Shown here: one piece after another, positions 33,776-43,290 of the stretch
How the letters are laid out: every line of letters begins with the position of its first letter
Numbering within the stretch: position 1 is the stretch's first letter
Assembly (NCBI GenBank): GCA_963752565.1
Contig: CAVVZC010000021.1
Location: 1 to 64,000, forward strand
From: UBA11574 sp963752565
GTDB lineage: Bacteria > Desulfobacterota > Desulfobacteria > Desulfobacterales > UBA11574
Length of the DNA: 64,000 nucleotides
Reading direction: 5' to 3'
Notes under the pieces: model-generated
Told to the model about the DNA's origin: nothing
Database searches by the model: none
Seen by the model: only the letters and a program-made list of their open reading frames with translations
Translations under genes and position numbers: made by a program

Positions 33776-35032
33776 TTATGTTCCAAGACTCCATGAGGCC
33801 AGATATTTTTTCTGCTCGGGGGTGAGCCTGTCGATTTTTACATTCATTGAAGTCAATTTTTCTCTTGCAATGGCCTTGTCTATCGATTCGGGCACGGGAT
33901 AAACCTTATTTCCAAGCCTTTTATTGCTGTTCACCATATATTCGACACTCAAGGACTGATTGGCGAAACTCATATCCATCACGCTTGATGGATGCCCTTC
34001 GGCAGAGGCTAGATTTATCAATCTGCCATCACCTAACACATTAATACATTTACCATTTTCAAGAACATACTCTTCGACGAAAGGCCGAATTGTTCTTCGG
34101 GATTTTGTGATGGACACAAGTCCGTCAAGATCGAGCTCCACATTGAAATGTCCGGAATTGGAGACAATGACCCCGTCTTTCATGATCTTGAAGTGTTCTT
34201 TTCGTATGACATTAATGTTGCCTGTGACCGTGCAGAAAAAATCGCCGATTCTCGCAGCTTGACGGATGGGCATCGCGGTGAACCCGTCCATGACGGCTTC
34301 AAGTGCGGCAGTGGGATCGACTTCGGTGACAATGACATTGGCTCCCATCCCGCGTGCTCTGAGTGCAAGCCCTTTGCCACACCATCCATACCCGCAAATG
34401 ACAAAGCTAGATCCGGCAATGAGACGGTTTGTGGCCCGAATAATTCCGTCCATTGTGCTCTGGCCGGTACCGTAACGGTTATCAAAAAGATGCTTGGTTT
34501 GGGCATCGTTAACCGCTATGATGGGGTATTGTAAAACACCGTTTGCGGCCATACTTTTAAGCCGAATGATGCCGGTGGTTGTCTCTTCAGTGCCGCCTCG
34601 TACACTCTCAATAAGCTCCTGGCGTTCGGAGTGAATGGTGGAAACCAGATCCGCACCGTCATCCATTGTGTATTGAGGTTTGATATCGAGGGCAGAATGG
34701 ATGTGCTTGTAATATGTTTTGTTATCTTCACCTTTGATGGCAAAAACAGAAATTTTATCGTGCTTTACCAATGAGGCCGCCACATCGTCCTGAGTGCTCA
34801 GCGGGTTGGAAGCACAGAGCGTAATTTCGGCACCTCCTGCCTTTAGTGTTTGCATCAGGGAAGCGGTTTCGGTGGTGACATGAAGGCAGGCAGCGAGGCG
34901 TATGCCTTTTAAGGGCTTCTCTTTTGCAAACCTTTTTTTAATATTGTTGAGCACTTGCATGCTCTGGTTGGCCCATTCGATCCGGAGCAAGCCGTCCTTT
35001 GCCAGTCTAATGTCTTTAACATCGTAATTCAT
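33776..35032 (-). CDS. ahcY: S-adenosylhomocysteine hydrolase (short type)
   Basis: A 418-residue NAD-dependent enzyme splitting S-adenosylhomocysteine into adenosine and homocysteine. The catalytic region shows ACLHVTTETASLMQTLKAGG and HSERQ near residue 135, the NAD-binding glycine motif is ICGYGWCGKGLALRARGMGA, and NSGHFNVELD and LASAEGHPSSVMDMSFANQ follow. It lacks the roughly 40-residue insertion and the C-terminal KPDHYRY tail of the common bacterial/eukaryotic type, so it is the short archaeal/Thermotoga-like form. AAGGAGAAAAATTTCTT precedes the ATG. It lies 165 bp downstream of metK on the same strand, completing the SAM cycle; a strong hairpin stands just before its ribosome-binding site. 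Confidence 0.93.
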   Translation of the reverse strand: MNYDVKDIRLAKDGLLRIEWANQSMQVLNNIKKRFAKEKPLKGIRLAACLHVTTETASLMQTLKAGGAEITLCASNPLSTQDDVAASLVKHDKISVFAIKGEDNKTYYKHIHSALDIKPQYTMDDGADLVSTIHSERQELIESVRGGTEETTTGIIRLKSMAANGVLQYPIIAVNDAQTKHLFDNRYGTGQSTMDGIIRATNRLIAGSSFVICGYGWCGKGLALRARGMGANVIVTEVDPTAALEAVMDGFTAMPIRQAARIGDFFCTVTGNINVIRKEHFKIMKDGVIVSNSGHFNVELDLDGLVSITKSRRTIRPFVEEYVLENGKCINVLGDGRLINLASAEGHPSSVMDMSFANQSLSVEYMVNSNKRLGNKVYPVPESIDKAIAREKLTSMNVKIDRLTPEQKKYLASWSLGT

Positions 35033-35057
35033 AAGAAATTTTTCTCCTTGAGACCGG

Positions 35058-35105
35058 TAGCTCGCCGTAAACCCCGCGTTAACTGGTGGGGCTTTTGGCG
35101 AGCTA
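35058..35105 (-). promoter_or_regulatory. Strong hairpin immediately upstream of ahcY
   Basis: Nine-base perfect arms (TAGCTCGCC / GGCGAGCTA) enclose a second stem (AAGCCCC / GGGGTTT in the mRNA sense, one G-U pair) and a 12-base loop. The hairpin ends about 25 nt before the ahcY start, next to the ribosome-binding site. There is no T-run, so it is not an intrinsic terminator. It could be a regulatory leader or a dispersed palindromic repeat. Confidence 0.55.
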
Positions 35106-35197
35106 TATTGATTAATAAAAAAAACTTAGCGGGAAGCTTCAATTGTCATTGGTCACTTGAAAAAATTGAATCATCAATCGACCATCTTCAATTGTAA

Positions 35198-36367
35198 TTA
35201 CAGTCCGGCTTTATCTCTTAAAACATCAACCATGTTTGTCTTTTCCCAAGTAAATTCAGGTTCATTTCTCCCAAAGTGACCGTAAGCCGAGGTTTTGCGA
35301 TAGATGGGACGCAAGAGATCAAGATATTCGATTATAGCGGCCGGTCTTAAGTCAAATACATCCAAGACTATTTTTTTTACCCGGTGTTTGGGTATGACAC
35401 CGGTGCCCATAAGATCTATCATTACAGAAACAGGTTTTGCCACGCCGATGGAATAAGCGATCTGTAGTTCACATTTTTTTGCAAGACCGGCGGCAACAAC
35501 ATTCTTTGCGATATGCCGAGCCATGTAAGAAGCGCTCCGATCAACCTTGGAAGGATCTTTACCGGAGAAGCATCCCCCGCCGTGGCTCCCCTGACCCCCA
35601 TATGTATCTACGATAATCTTTCGCCCTGTCAGGCCGCAGTCTCCCATGGGACCGCCGATAACAAACTTTCCTGTAGCATTTATGAAATATCTGGTATCTC
35701 CGTCTGTGTATTTTTTCGGGATCACTTTTTTGATGACTTCTTCGATGATCGCCTCTTTTAAGTCTTCGTAAGAAATATCCGGCTTGTGCTGAGCGGCGAT
35801 GACAACGGTATCAACACGTTTGGGGGTCCCGTTTTCATATTCGATGGTGACCTGGGATTTGCCATCCGGCCTTAAAAAATCAAGAGCGTGGTTCTTACGA
35901 ACCTTGGCAAGGCGCTGGCACAGCTTGTGGGCATATACAATGGGCATGGGCATCAGCTCGGGTGTTTCATCCGTGGCAAACCCAAACATAAGGCCCTGGT
36001 CGCCGGCCCCTTGGTCTTTGAAAAGACCTTCGCCGATATTGACTCCCTGAGCGATATCCGCTGATTGATGATCGATACTGGTAATTACCGAGCAGGTCTG
36101 CCAGTCAAAGCCCATTCGGGAAGAATGGTATCCGATTTCGCGAAGGGTGGTCCTTACAATCTCGGGCATATCAACATAACAGTCGGTAGTAATTTCGCCG
36201 GCGATAAAAGCCAGACCGGTTGTGACAAGGGTCTCACAGGCAACCCTGCACTTTTTGTCCTTTTCCATAATAGCGTCGAGTATGGAATCTGATATGGCGT
36301 CGGCAACCTTGTCAGGATGGCCTTCGGTAACCGATTCTGATGTAAAGAAAAATTGTTCGTTGCTCAT
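35198..36367 (-). CDS. metK: S-adenosylmethionine synthetase
   Basis: A 389-residue enzyme making SAM from methionine and ATP. The family signatures are present: FFTSESVTEGHPDKVADAIS at the N-terminus (ATP/Mg site), the hexapeptide-like GAGDQGLMFGFATDE (about residues 115-130), and the glycine-rich GGQGSHGGGCFSGKDPSKVD phosphate-binding loop (about 255-275). RSASYMARHIAKNVVAAGLA and HFGR follow toward the C-terminus. AAAGGAGCC precedes the ATG. It lies between gspB (112 bp upstream) and ahcY, all on the reverse strand. No SAM riboswitch was recognised in the short leader. Confidence 0.95.
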   Translation of the reverse strand: MSNEQFFFTSESVTEGHPDKVADAISDSILDAIMEKDKKCRVACETLVTTGLAFIAGEITTDCYVDMPEIVRTTLREIGYHSSRMGFDWQTCSVITSIDHQSADIAQGVNIGEGLFKDQGAGDQGLMFGFATDETPELMPMPIVYAHKLCQRLAKVRKNHALDFLRPDGKSQVTIEYENGTPKRVDTVVIAAQHKPDISYEDLKEAIIEEVIKKVIPKKYTDGDTRYFINATGKFVIGGPMGDCGLTGRKIIVDTYGGQGSHGGGCFSGKDPSKVDRSASYMARHIAKNVVAAGLAKKCELQIAYSIGVAKPVSVMIDLMGTGVIPKHRVKKIVLDVFDLRPAAIIEYLDLLRPIYRKTSAYGHFGRNEPEFTWEKTNMVDVLRDKAGL

Positions 36368-36478
36368 AAAGGCTCCTTTGTGTTGTGTTCAGAGATACGA
36401 ATATGTTAAACGAAAATATCAATTCAGGAAAAGATCATACCATGATTTAACGCGATTAGGCTGTGGCAAAGAAAATGA

Positions 36479-37204
36479 TTAAAACCCAAACATTTGTTTC
36501 CATTCCTCTCTTCCCTTTTTAAAAATAATTTCATCCCTACCTATATGCATCACAATGACATTGTCAATAGATTCCCTTTCCCTAAGAATAAGACCGTTAA
36601 TCACAGCAAGGCGATTTTTTGGATCGTTGGACCAGGCAATTGCCTGCACTTCGATCTTGGTTTGATTCGATCGCTTAACGGGTATTGATGCAAACCGATC
36701 GGCTTTTATATTTTGTCCGGGTTTTTCGCTGCGTTTTCCAACAACGGTCTCTTTTCGAGCCTGTTTCAGTGGCGATGTTTTTTTGTTCAACAAAACGGAA
36801 GTATTTCCCCGGGATTTATTAGCATACGGGGGCGCCGCTTTTGCTGCTTTTGCAATCGGTTCGAATTTTTTTACATCCTTTCGGGAAGACAATTCTTTTT
36901 GAACCTTATCCTGCATGGCCGCCTTCTTTTCAGGAAGACGGGCGGGTTTCTGGAGAATTGTTTCTTTTTTGGTTATTAATTCCGGTTTTCTTTCATAAAG
37001 TTTCTGGCTTAGGATCAACCCTGCACCGACAGCAAAGACAAGACCAGCGAAAATAATGACATAGCGTTTTGTCAAACGCAGATGACCATGTGTCGGCCCA
37101 TGATCGTCGTTTTGCATATGGTTTTTTGGCCGCCAGAATCGAACGTGGTTTTGATTTGTAGCTTGATTTTCAAGCTTTTTTAATGCCTTTAAAATTGAAC
37201 TCAA
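36479..37204 (-). CDS. gspB: General secretion pathway protein B (GspB-like)
   Basis: A 241-residue bitopic inner-membrane protein. MSSILKALKKLEN is the usual GspB beginning. A TM segment lies at about residues 49-65 (VIIFAGLVFAVGAGLIL). A long Lys/Pro-rich periplasmic linker follows, then the T2SSB domain at about 185-240 (KIEVQAIAWSNDPKNRLAVI, ending GREEWKQMFGF). In Aeromonas ExeA/ExeB this protein works with the ATPase GspA to fit the GspD secretin through peptidoglycan. The gene follows gspA on the same strand, with about 210 bp between them, and is separated by 7 kb from the rest of the T2SS genes. Confidence 0.8.
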   Translation of the reverse strand: MSSILKALKKLENQATNQNHVRFWRPKNHMQNDDHGPTHGHLRLTKRYVIIFAGLVFAVGAGLILSQKLYERKPELITKKETILQKPARLPEKKAAMQDKVQKELSSRKDVKKFEPIAKAAKAAPPYANKSRGNTSVLLNKKTSPLKQARKETVVGKRSEKPGQNIKADRFASIPVKRSNQTKIEVQAIAWSNDPKNRLAVINGLILRERESIDNVIVMHIGRDEIIFKKGREEWKQMFGF

Positions 37205-37248
37205 TTTTAAAACACCTTCTGTAGATCTTTAAAAAAAGTACGTATTAA

Positions 37249-37330
37249 CGGGGTGTGCTTCCCCGCTTCACTCCGGTGTCTACGTGTCTGGTCATTTCAA
37301 CCTTATCGTTACACGAGGAAGCACCCCCCG
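37249..37330. repeat. Inverted repeat between gspA and gspB
   Basis: Arms CGGGGTGTGCTTCC (37249-37262) and GGAAGCACCCCCCG (37317-37330) pair with one mismatch across a 54-bp loop. The position within a probable operon suggests a REP-like insertion or a processing signal. Confidence 0.5.
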
Positions 37331-37415
37331 TGAACACGTGCAAGAAAAATATGCTTACCACGAAATACAGTCTGTCCCCTTTGTTTTCGTTGTCCATTTG
37401 AATACATAAAAAAAA

Positions 37416-39236
37416 TCATCGAACAAACGAATTGGCGGCATTGACAATGTGGGGTTGTTTAAAAACCTTTTTTTCATTATAAAGGGCGATCTTGGTTGTA
37501 GAGCCTACTGTGCCGTCAATATGTAAGCCGTATTTTTTCTGGACTTCTTTTACCGCCTGTCGGGTTTTGTCGTCATAAAATGGGTTTATTTCAATCTCTT
37601 TAAATCCAATATCCCGCAAGAGTATTTTAAGCGTTGTTATGGAATCCTTTGGACAATCTATTGGAATGGTACCTGTTAATGCGAGAAAATTTTTCCATGG
37701 AATGTATGCCACGCCTGACCAATAAGATTCTAACTCAACCGGTGACAGCTCTATTGAAATATCCTGTTTTCCTCCTCGAAGTGTAACTTTTTGGGCATCT
37801 ATTTTAATGAGCGCAAGATATATAGGGGGAATGCCTTTATTCAAATGAACGGCTAAAATAACCGGCAGGTTCAATTTTTTTATTGCATTTAAATTTCCTT
37901 CGATTCGGCGTATCAAAAGATTGCTTTCTTTGGAGACGAGCCGAAAATAGTCCTGATCATCATCTATGGTATCCAGATCTGCTTTAATATCGGGTTCAAT
38001 GTTCCACAAATTTAATGCCACCATAATGGCCATATTTCTCGAAGAGAGCCTGTTCATTGTCTCCAGAAGATTCCCCAAATTCCGGGCAGGTTCTGTAATG
38101 GATTCTATAATAGGTTCAAGTGCTTTTACTTTGTGTACCTCAATTTTTTTTGACTCGGATACTGTAACAGCTGGCCCCGACTCTTTTTTAACAGTAGTAA
38201 TAACGGCGGGGGCAAGTTTTTTTGCGTCAGAAGCAGTAACAGCCGGCTCCGGTTTTTTTGCGTTATTGGAATGAAGGGTATCGAGTTTTTTTGTTTCAGG
38301 TGAATTAAAAATCGTATTTACCCTAAATAATCCGGGATGGGAATAAATAAGAATAAAGAGAATCAGAGACAATATAGAAAAAAATAGAATTGCTTTTTTC
38401 CGTTTCTTAAAGCCGTTTTTATTCGGCTCCTTCCTATCGGTCAGCTCCTTGATGGATGCCCTGACAATTTTCTGTGTAATTTCCTTTTGATCAAGGCCGA
38501 ATGCAGTTAGAAGCGCCCGGTCGCAGACGATGTTGATGAGTCGAGGGATGCCCTGCGAATAGTTATAAACAGAGCGATATGCGGCATCGGCAAATTGGAT
38601 TCCCGGTTTCCCGGAGGCGACATTGATACGATGTTGAATATAGTTTCGAACGTCTTTATAGCTCAAAGGAATCAGCCGGCAACTCAGAGATATTCTTTGT
38701 CTCAGTTGTCTGAGTTCGTGGGAATTGAGTTTTTCTTTCAGTTCTGGCTGTCCAACCAAAATGATATGTAATAGCTTATGTTTGGCGGTCTCAAGATTAG
38801 AAAGCAAACGTAACTGTTCCAAAACCTCATTGGTCAGATTCTGAGCCTCGTCGATAAGGAGAATCGTGTTTTTCCCTTGGGTTTTTTGCTCGATAAGAAA
38901 AGCGTTCAGGGTGTCGATTAAGTCTTTGACGTTATCTGCATCCGATGAGATACTGAATTCATCATTAATGGCTTTGAGCAGCTCTACGGAGTCAAGGTTT
39001 GGGTTAAAGATATACGCCGCTTTTGTATTGTTGTTCAGGTGTTCGAGGAATGCCCGACAGAGTGTTGTCTTGCCGGTCCCGACTTCACCCGTGATCTCCA
39101 TAAAACCCTCACCCTGGATAACGGCATAGGTAAGATGGGCAAGCGCCTCTTCGTGACTTCTACTTAGAAAAAGGTACGCAGGGTTCGGAACGAGCTTAAA
39201 TGGTCTTTCATTGAAGCCAAAAAAAATTTTATACAT
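37416..39236 (-). CDS. gspA: GspA/ExeA-type AAA ATPase with peptidoglycan-binding domain
   Basis: A 606-residue protein of the ExeA family. The AAA domain (residues about 1-265) has MYKIFFGFNERPFKLVPNP, Walker A GEVGTGKTTL and Walker B ILLIDEAQNL. A TM segment near residues 285-305 (AILFFSILSLILFILIYSH) is followed by a Lys/Glu linker. Then comes a periplasmic C39-peptidase-like region (about 380-520) without an evident catalytic Cys, and a peptidoglycan-binding type 1 domain at the end (IEINPFYDDKTRQAVKEVQK ... GLHIDGTVGSTTKIAL). It forms a complex with GspB that opens the cell wall for secretin assembly. Placement away from the core gsp operon is common. Confidence 0.88.
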   Translation of the reverse strand: MYKIFFGFNERPFKLVPNPAYLFLSRSHEEALAHLTYAVIQGEGFMEITGEVGTGKTTLCRAFLEHLNNNTKAAYIFNPNLDSVELLKAINDEFSISSDADNVKDLIDTLNAFLIEQKTQGKNTILLIDEAQNLTNEVLEQLRLLSNLETAKHKLLHIILVGQPELKEKLNSHELRQLRQRISLSCRLIPLSYKDVRNYIQHRINVASGKPGIQFADAAYRSVYNYSQGIPRLINIVCDRALLTAFGLDQKEITQKIVRASIKELTDRKEPNKNGFKKRKKAILFFSILSLILFILIYSHPGLFRVNTIFNSPETKKLDTLHSNNAKKPEPAVTASDAKKLAPAVITTVKKESGPAVTVSESKKIEVHKVKALEPIIESITEPARNLGNLLETMNRLSSRNMAIMVALNLWNIEPDIKADLDTIDDDQDYFRLVSKESNLLIRRIEGNLNAIKKLNLPVILAVHLNKGIPPIYLALIKIDAQKVTLRGGKQDISIELSPVELESYWSGVAYIPWKNFLALTGTIPIDCPKDSITTLKILLRDIGFKEIEINPFYDDKTRQAVKEVQKKYGLHIDGTVGSTTKIALYNEKKVFKQPHIVNAANSFVR

Positions 39237-39340
39237 CTATGTCGACTCCCTCGGGATCCTATCCATTGCACTTTTCATAAGATAATCAAAACATTATCAA
39301 AAAGTTGAGCGAAATGTCAAATTGATTGCCTTTCAGCAAA

Positions 39341-40231
39341 TTAACCCTTTGGAGCAGGTAACGTTTTTCGCAAAAGAAGCTCCCAGTCTTCATCCACCAT
39401 GTTCTGGATCTGCTCAATATTTTCATCGGTCAAATGTTTAAAACGGCCCTGGATCTTTAAATAATCCGTTACCGGTCGATTTCCCTTGATATTGATTGTA
39501 TACTCAACACCGTCTTTGACTTCATATAAGGGGAATACATTGGATTGAACTGCAAGTCGGGCGATTTTGACGGACATTTCAGATGGGATACGCCAACCTG
39601 TGGGACATGTGGCAAAAACATGAAGAAATCTTGTTCCGCCTTTCATCCGGCGGGCTTTATCAAACTTTTGGATCATATCTTCTGGATAAGCAATACTGGC
39701 TGTGGCGGCATAAGGAATACGATGGGCAGCAAGTATTTCAACCATGTTTTTCTTACGGCTTTTTTTCCATCCCTTACCCGGTGTTGTTGTGGTACGCGTG
39801 CCGAAAGGGGTGGCGGAACTGCGTTGTACTCCGGTATTCATGTAGGCCTCGTTATCATAACACACATAAATAAAATCCTCGTTACGTTCCACTGCACCGC
39901 TGAGTGCCTGTATTCCGATATCAAAGGTTCCCCCGTCCCCGGCCCATGCCATAACGGTGGTTTCTGTATCTTCCTTCATGTCCAGCGCTGCTCTCAAACC
40001 ACTGGCGGTTGCACCTGCAGTTGCAAAAGCTGTCTGAAGTATCGGCACTTTAAGCGATGACTGTGGGTAAGGTCCTGCAATGACGCCCCAGCAGCAGGCC
40101 GGGATCACAACCATGGTTTTTTCACCCAGGGCTTTAAGTGCAAACCTCATGGCAATGGTTGCGCCACATCCGGGACATCCCACATGCCCGGAATACATAT
40201 AATCCATATCTGGAATCTTGAGTAGGGTCAT
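39341..40231 (-). CDS. porB: 2-oxoacid:ferredoxin oxidoreductase, beta subunit (PorB)
   Basis: A 296-residue thiamine-diphosphate-binding subunit. The N-terminal GHVGCPGCGATIAMRFALKA supplies two of the cysteines for the [4Fe-4S] cluster. The TPP/Mg motif is AWAGDGGTFDIGIQALSGAVE ... YDNEAYMNTGVQRSSATP, which is diagnostic of pyruvate:ferredoxin oxidoreductase beta chains. The C-terminal Cys is in HVFATCPTGWRIP. Together with the alpha, gamma and delta-like products upstream it oxidatively decarboxylates pyruvate (or a related 2-oxoacid) to acetyl-CoA, reducing ferredoxin, or runs in reverse. It is the last gene of the operon, 38 bp after porA. Confidence 0.92.
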   Translation of the reverse strand: MTLLKIPDMDYMYSGHVGCPGCGATIAMRFALKALGEKTMVVIPACCWGVIAGPYPQSSLKVPILQTAFATAGATASGLRAALDMKEDTETTVMAWAGDGGTFDIGIQALSGAVERNEDFIYVCYDNEAYMNTGVQRSSATPFGTRTTTTPGKGWKKSRKKNMVEILAAHRIPYAATASIAYPEDMIQKFDKARRMKGGTRFLHVFATCPTGWRIPSEMSVKIARLAVQSNVFPLYEVKDGVEYTINIKGNRPVTDYLKIQGRFKHLTDENIEQIQNMVDEDWELLLRKTLPAPKG

Positions 40232-40269
40232 CGTTTAAAAATCTCCGGTTTAATTGAATAATTCAATCT

Positions 40270-41424
40270 TCAATCCACAAGTCCCACCCACACACTTTCA
40301 TTTTTTGGGGCTGAGCTATTCTTTGTCTTCCAGTAAATTTCCGTTAGAATTTCAGGCGTTACATCACGGCCGCCGAGTCCCGTAATATAACCGAACACCG
40401 GCGGATGATCGTGGTTGTTGCATAGTGCTGCTCTAATTTCCTGGGCAAAAATGCCACTGGCACCGAAAGAAAAATTCCTGTCAACCACGGCGATCTTTTG
40501 AACACGACCGAGATGTTCCCGAATCAGATCTGTTGGAAACGGCCGAAACATTTTGAGCTTGAGCATTCCGACTTTTTCTCCCTGGGAACGAAGATCTGAG
40601 ATGACTTTACGGCATGTGCTTGCTGCCGTTCCGGTTACGACCATAATCACCTGAGCGTCATCGCAAAAGACTTTTTCCACCATCCCGTATGTCCGACCGA
40701 ATATTTCCGTGAATTCTTCTTCTACTTTGGCAAAGATATTCGAAACTTGTTCCATGGCTTTCTGAATATCGTGTCGCATCTCCATATATACATTTGGTGA
40801 TGCCATTTGGCCCATGGCAAAAGGATCTGACGTGTCCAGTGCAATTCGAGGTGAGAACGGCGGCAGAAAACGATCCACCAGTTCCTGATCGGGTATATCC
40901 ACAGGCTCAAAGGTGTGAGAAAGAAAAAAAGCATCCAAAACCACCATAACCGGCAGATTGACGGTTTCAGCCAAACGATATGCCTGAAGTGTGGTGTCAA
41001 AAACCTCCTGGCCATCCTCACAGTACAGCTGGATCCAGCCGGTATCCCGTTGGGCCAGGCTGTCTGTCTGGTCCATCCATATATTCCATCCAGGCGCCAG
41101 AGCGCGGTTGACTTCAGCCATGACAATGGGTAGACGGGCCGCTGAAGACCAGTGCAAGAGTTCGTGCATCAATGCCAGACCCTGAGAAGAAGTGGCTGTA
41201 AAGGTTCGAACGCCTGCACTTGAAGCTCCGATAACGGCAGCCATTGCCGAATGTTCGCTTTCTACACATAAAAACCGGGCATTCATGGTTCCGTCAGAGC
41301 AATATTCTGATAAAGCTTCGACGATATGGGTCTGGGGAGTAATGGGATAGGCGGACATCACCTGTACTTTTGCCAGCCTTACTGCTTCAGAAACTGCGTG
41401 ACTTCCTTCCAAAACATGTTTCAT
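40270..41424 (-). CDS. porA: 2-oxoacid:ferredoxin oxidoreductase, alpha subunit (PorA)
   Basis: A 384-residue alpha subunit with the pyrimidine-binding TPP domain. MSAYPITPQTHIVEALSEY includes the PITP motif that contacts substrate, and VESEHSAMAAVIGASSAGVR the catalytic Glu. ATSSQGLALMHELLHWSSAA is typical of the family. The transketolase C-like domain II follows (DDAQVIMVVTGTAASTCRKV ... VDRNFSFGASGIFAQEI). GGAGGAATT sets Met 41424 and overlaps the stop of the flavoprotein gene by 4 bp. Substrate specificity (pyruvate versus others) is inferred from similarity to PorA. Confidence 0.92.
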   Translation of the reverse strand: MKHVLEGSHAVSEAVRLAKVQVMSAYPITPQTHIVEALSEYCSDGTMNARFLCVESEHSAMAAVIGASSAGVRTFTATSSQGLALMHELLHWSSAARLPIVMAEVNRALAPGWNIWMDQTDSLAQRDTGWIQLYCEDGQEVFDTTLQAYRLAETVNLPVMVVLDAFFLSHTFEPVDIPDQELVDRFLPPFSPRIALDTSDPFAMGQMASPNVYMEMRHDIQKAMEQVSNIFAKVEEEFTEIFGRTYGMVEKVFCDDAQVIMVVTGTAASTCRKVISDLRSQGEKVGMLKLKMFRPFPTDLIREHLGRVQKIAVVDRNFSFGASGIFAQEIRAALCNNHDHPPVFGYITGLGGRDVTPEILTEIYWKTKNSSAPKNESVWVGLVD

Positions 41425-43160
41425 AATTCCTCCTCCAGATCCATGGCGCTGCTCGGGCATTCAAAAACGCAGATTCCACATCCTTTGCAGTAATCAAGAT
41501 TAATCTTCCTTTTGGCACCTTGAAGAATCACGGCAATTTCCGGACAGAATATCCGGCAGTTGTCGCAAGCATTACAGATGCCGCAGTTGAAACAGCGTTG
41601 GGTTTCTTCAATGGCCTGGTTGATGGTAAACGTTGCTTCGATTTCGTCGAAAGAATTCATTCGTTTGTTGATAGCAAGTGTTTCTGATTCAACCCGGGGC
41701 GTCCGGGTAAAATAATCGAGATTGATGTCATCATGCGATACGATATGAGGATTTCTGACCCGTCGCTTTCCCCCCATATAACACTCCATGGAGAGGGCAG
41801 GTCCATTTCCTACAAGGCAGGAATTCAAACGGTTTGTAATGGCATGCCTTCCCTGTTTAAAGAAGATATCAAGAGCCATGGCTGCCTGTTTTCCTGAAGC
41901 GACGGCATCTGTGACACTTTTTATGGTGTTGGTCAGATCACCGCCAAACAGAAGTGGTGGTTCTGAATCTACAAATGCACAGTGGCTGAGATACAGGGTT
42001 TCGGCATTTTTGTGTGAGGGTAAATCCCATGGGGCTGAAGGTTCTGCACCTATGGCTACAATAATTTTCTGGACTCGTAAGTGTCGGGTGAGTTGGCCGT
42101 CTGGAATGACGCGTGCTCGGCCGCGGTCTGTTTCCATGCCGCTGGTTTTCATCCTCTGCAAGGATAAAACATATTCACCGTCGTCTTCATTTATCTCGAG
42201 TGGGGAATACAGCTCCATAATTCTTATACCTTCCTTATCGGCCATTTCCACTTCGTCTTTAAACGCCGGCATGTCCTGTTTCCGTCTGCGATATACCAGT
42301 GTCGTCGTCGCTCCTAAGCGGACAAGAGATCGGGCAACGTCAACAGCGGTGTTACCGCCGCCGATAACCGCTGCAGTTCCATTGGAAGGTGCGGCTTTTC
42401 CTTTGCGCAGAAGGTTAAGAAATTCAAGGCCGTCAAAGGCCATATTTTCGCCGGGAATATTCATTTTTAATGATCGGCCGTGACCGGATCCGATAAAAAG
42501 GGCATGGTAACGGTCTTTGACGTCTTGGAGAAAGTTTTGAGTTACCGGTGTATTACAGATTATTTTTACACCAGTCTTTTTAATCCGTTCGATTTCAGAT
42601 GCGACAACAGCATCCGGCAACCGGTATCGCGGTATTCCCCACCGTAAGATACCGCCGGGTTCGGAACGGGCTTCATAAATGTCACACGAATACCCCAGCT
42701 GCGACAAAAAATAGCCCGCAGCCAGGCCTGACGGACCTCCACCGACAATACATACGGTTTTTTTATTTTTAGGAAACTTTTTCAATTTAAGTGTCAATTC
42801 ATCCCTAATGGCGATATCACCAATAAAACGCTCTAAAGCATGTATGGCAACCGGATCATCAAAGCCCGCGCGATTGCAGGCCGTTTCACAGGGATGAAAA
42901 CATACGCGGCCGCAAACCGAAGGAAAAGGGTTTTCAAGAAGTATGGTCTCTACGGCATCTTGGTATCGCCTTTGATTCGAAAGCATTTCAATACGGGCAA
43001 TGTCCTCACCGGCAGGGCAAGCTGCGCTGCACGGTGCTGTTTTCTCGTGGTATTTTGGACGCACAAACCGCCATGATCCTGTTTTATTTATTTCGGTGGA
43101 GATGTTTGAGCGGGATATGAATAATGATATTTTTTCAGTGTGTTTTGGTTCTGGTTCCAT
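41421..43160 (-). CDS. GltD-like flavoprotein fused to ferredoxin-type PorD module
   Basis: A 579-residue FAD/NAD(P)-dependent oxidoreductase of the glutamate-synthase small-subunit type, inserted in the por operon. The N-terminus (about 40-110) has a Fer4_20-like Cys set: CSAACPAGEDIARIE and CGRVCFHPCETACNRAG. The FAD dinucleotide fold is IVGGGPSGLAAGYFLSQLGY, and the second Rossmann motif is VIGGGNTAVDVARSLVRLGA. The C-terminus (about 510-579) carries two [4Fe-4S] motifs, CNACDNCRIFCPE and CKGCGICVFECPS, the arrangement of PorD delta subunits. It probably passes electrons between NAD(P)H and the oxidoreductase or ferredoxin. GAGGATAA precedes the ATG; its stop overlaps porA by 4 bp. Confidence 0.88.
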   Translation of the reverse strand: MEPEPKHTEKISLFISRSNISTEINKTGSWRFVRPKYHEKTAPCSAACPAGEDIARIEMLSNQRRYQDAVETILLENPFPSVCGRVCFHPCETACNRAGFDDPVAIHALERFIGDIAIRDELTLKLKKFPKNKKTVCIVGGGPSGLAAGYFLSQLGYSCDIYEARSEPGGILRWGIPRYRLPDAVVASEIERIKKTGVKIICNTPVTQNFLQDVKDRYHALFIGSGHGRSLKMNIPGENMAFDGLEFLNLLRKGKAAPSNGTAAVIGGGNTAVDVARSLVRLGATTTLVYRRRKQDMPAFKDEVEMADKEGIRIMELYSPLEINEDDGEYVLSLQRMKTSGMETDRGRARVIPDGQLTRHLRVQKIIVAIGAEPSAPWDLPSHKNAETLYLSHCAFVDSEPPLLFGGDLTNTIKSVTDAVASGKQAAMALDIFFKQGRHAITNRLNSCLVGNGPALSMECYMGGKRRVRNPHIVSHDDINLDYFTRTPRVESETLAINKRMNSFDEIEATFTINQAIEETQRCFNCGICNACDNCRIFCPEIAVILQGAKRKINLDYCKGCGICVFECPSSAMDLEEEL

Positions 43161-43290
43161 TTATCCTCACCTGAAATTGAAAAATGATATTTAAAGAAAT
43201 GACGCATTTGCTTGGGGCGTCAAAGAGTTTTTGTTTGTAAAAACCTATTTATCCATAGAGCGACTTAACACATAAAAACACCTCGACACC

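Noticed and set aside
35033..35197. SAH riboswitch upstream of ahcY
   Set aside because: The conserved sequence blocks and pseudoknot of the known class are not visible; only a simple two-stage hairpin is.
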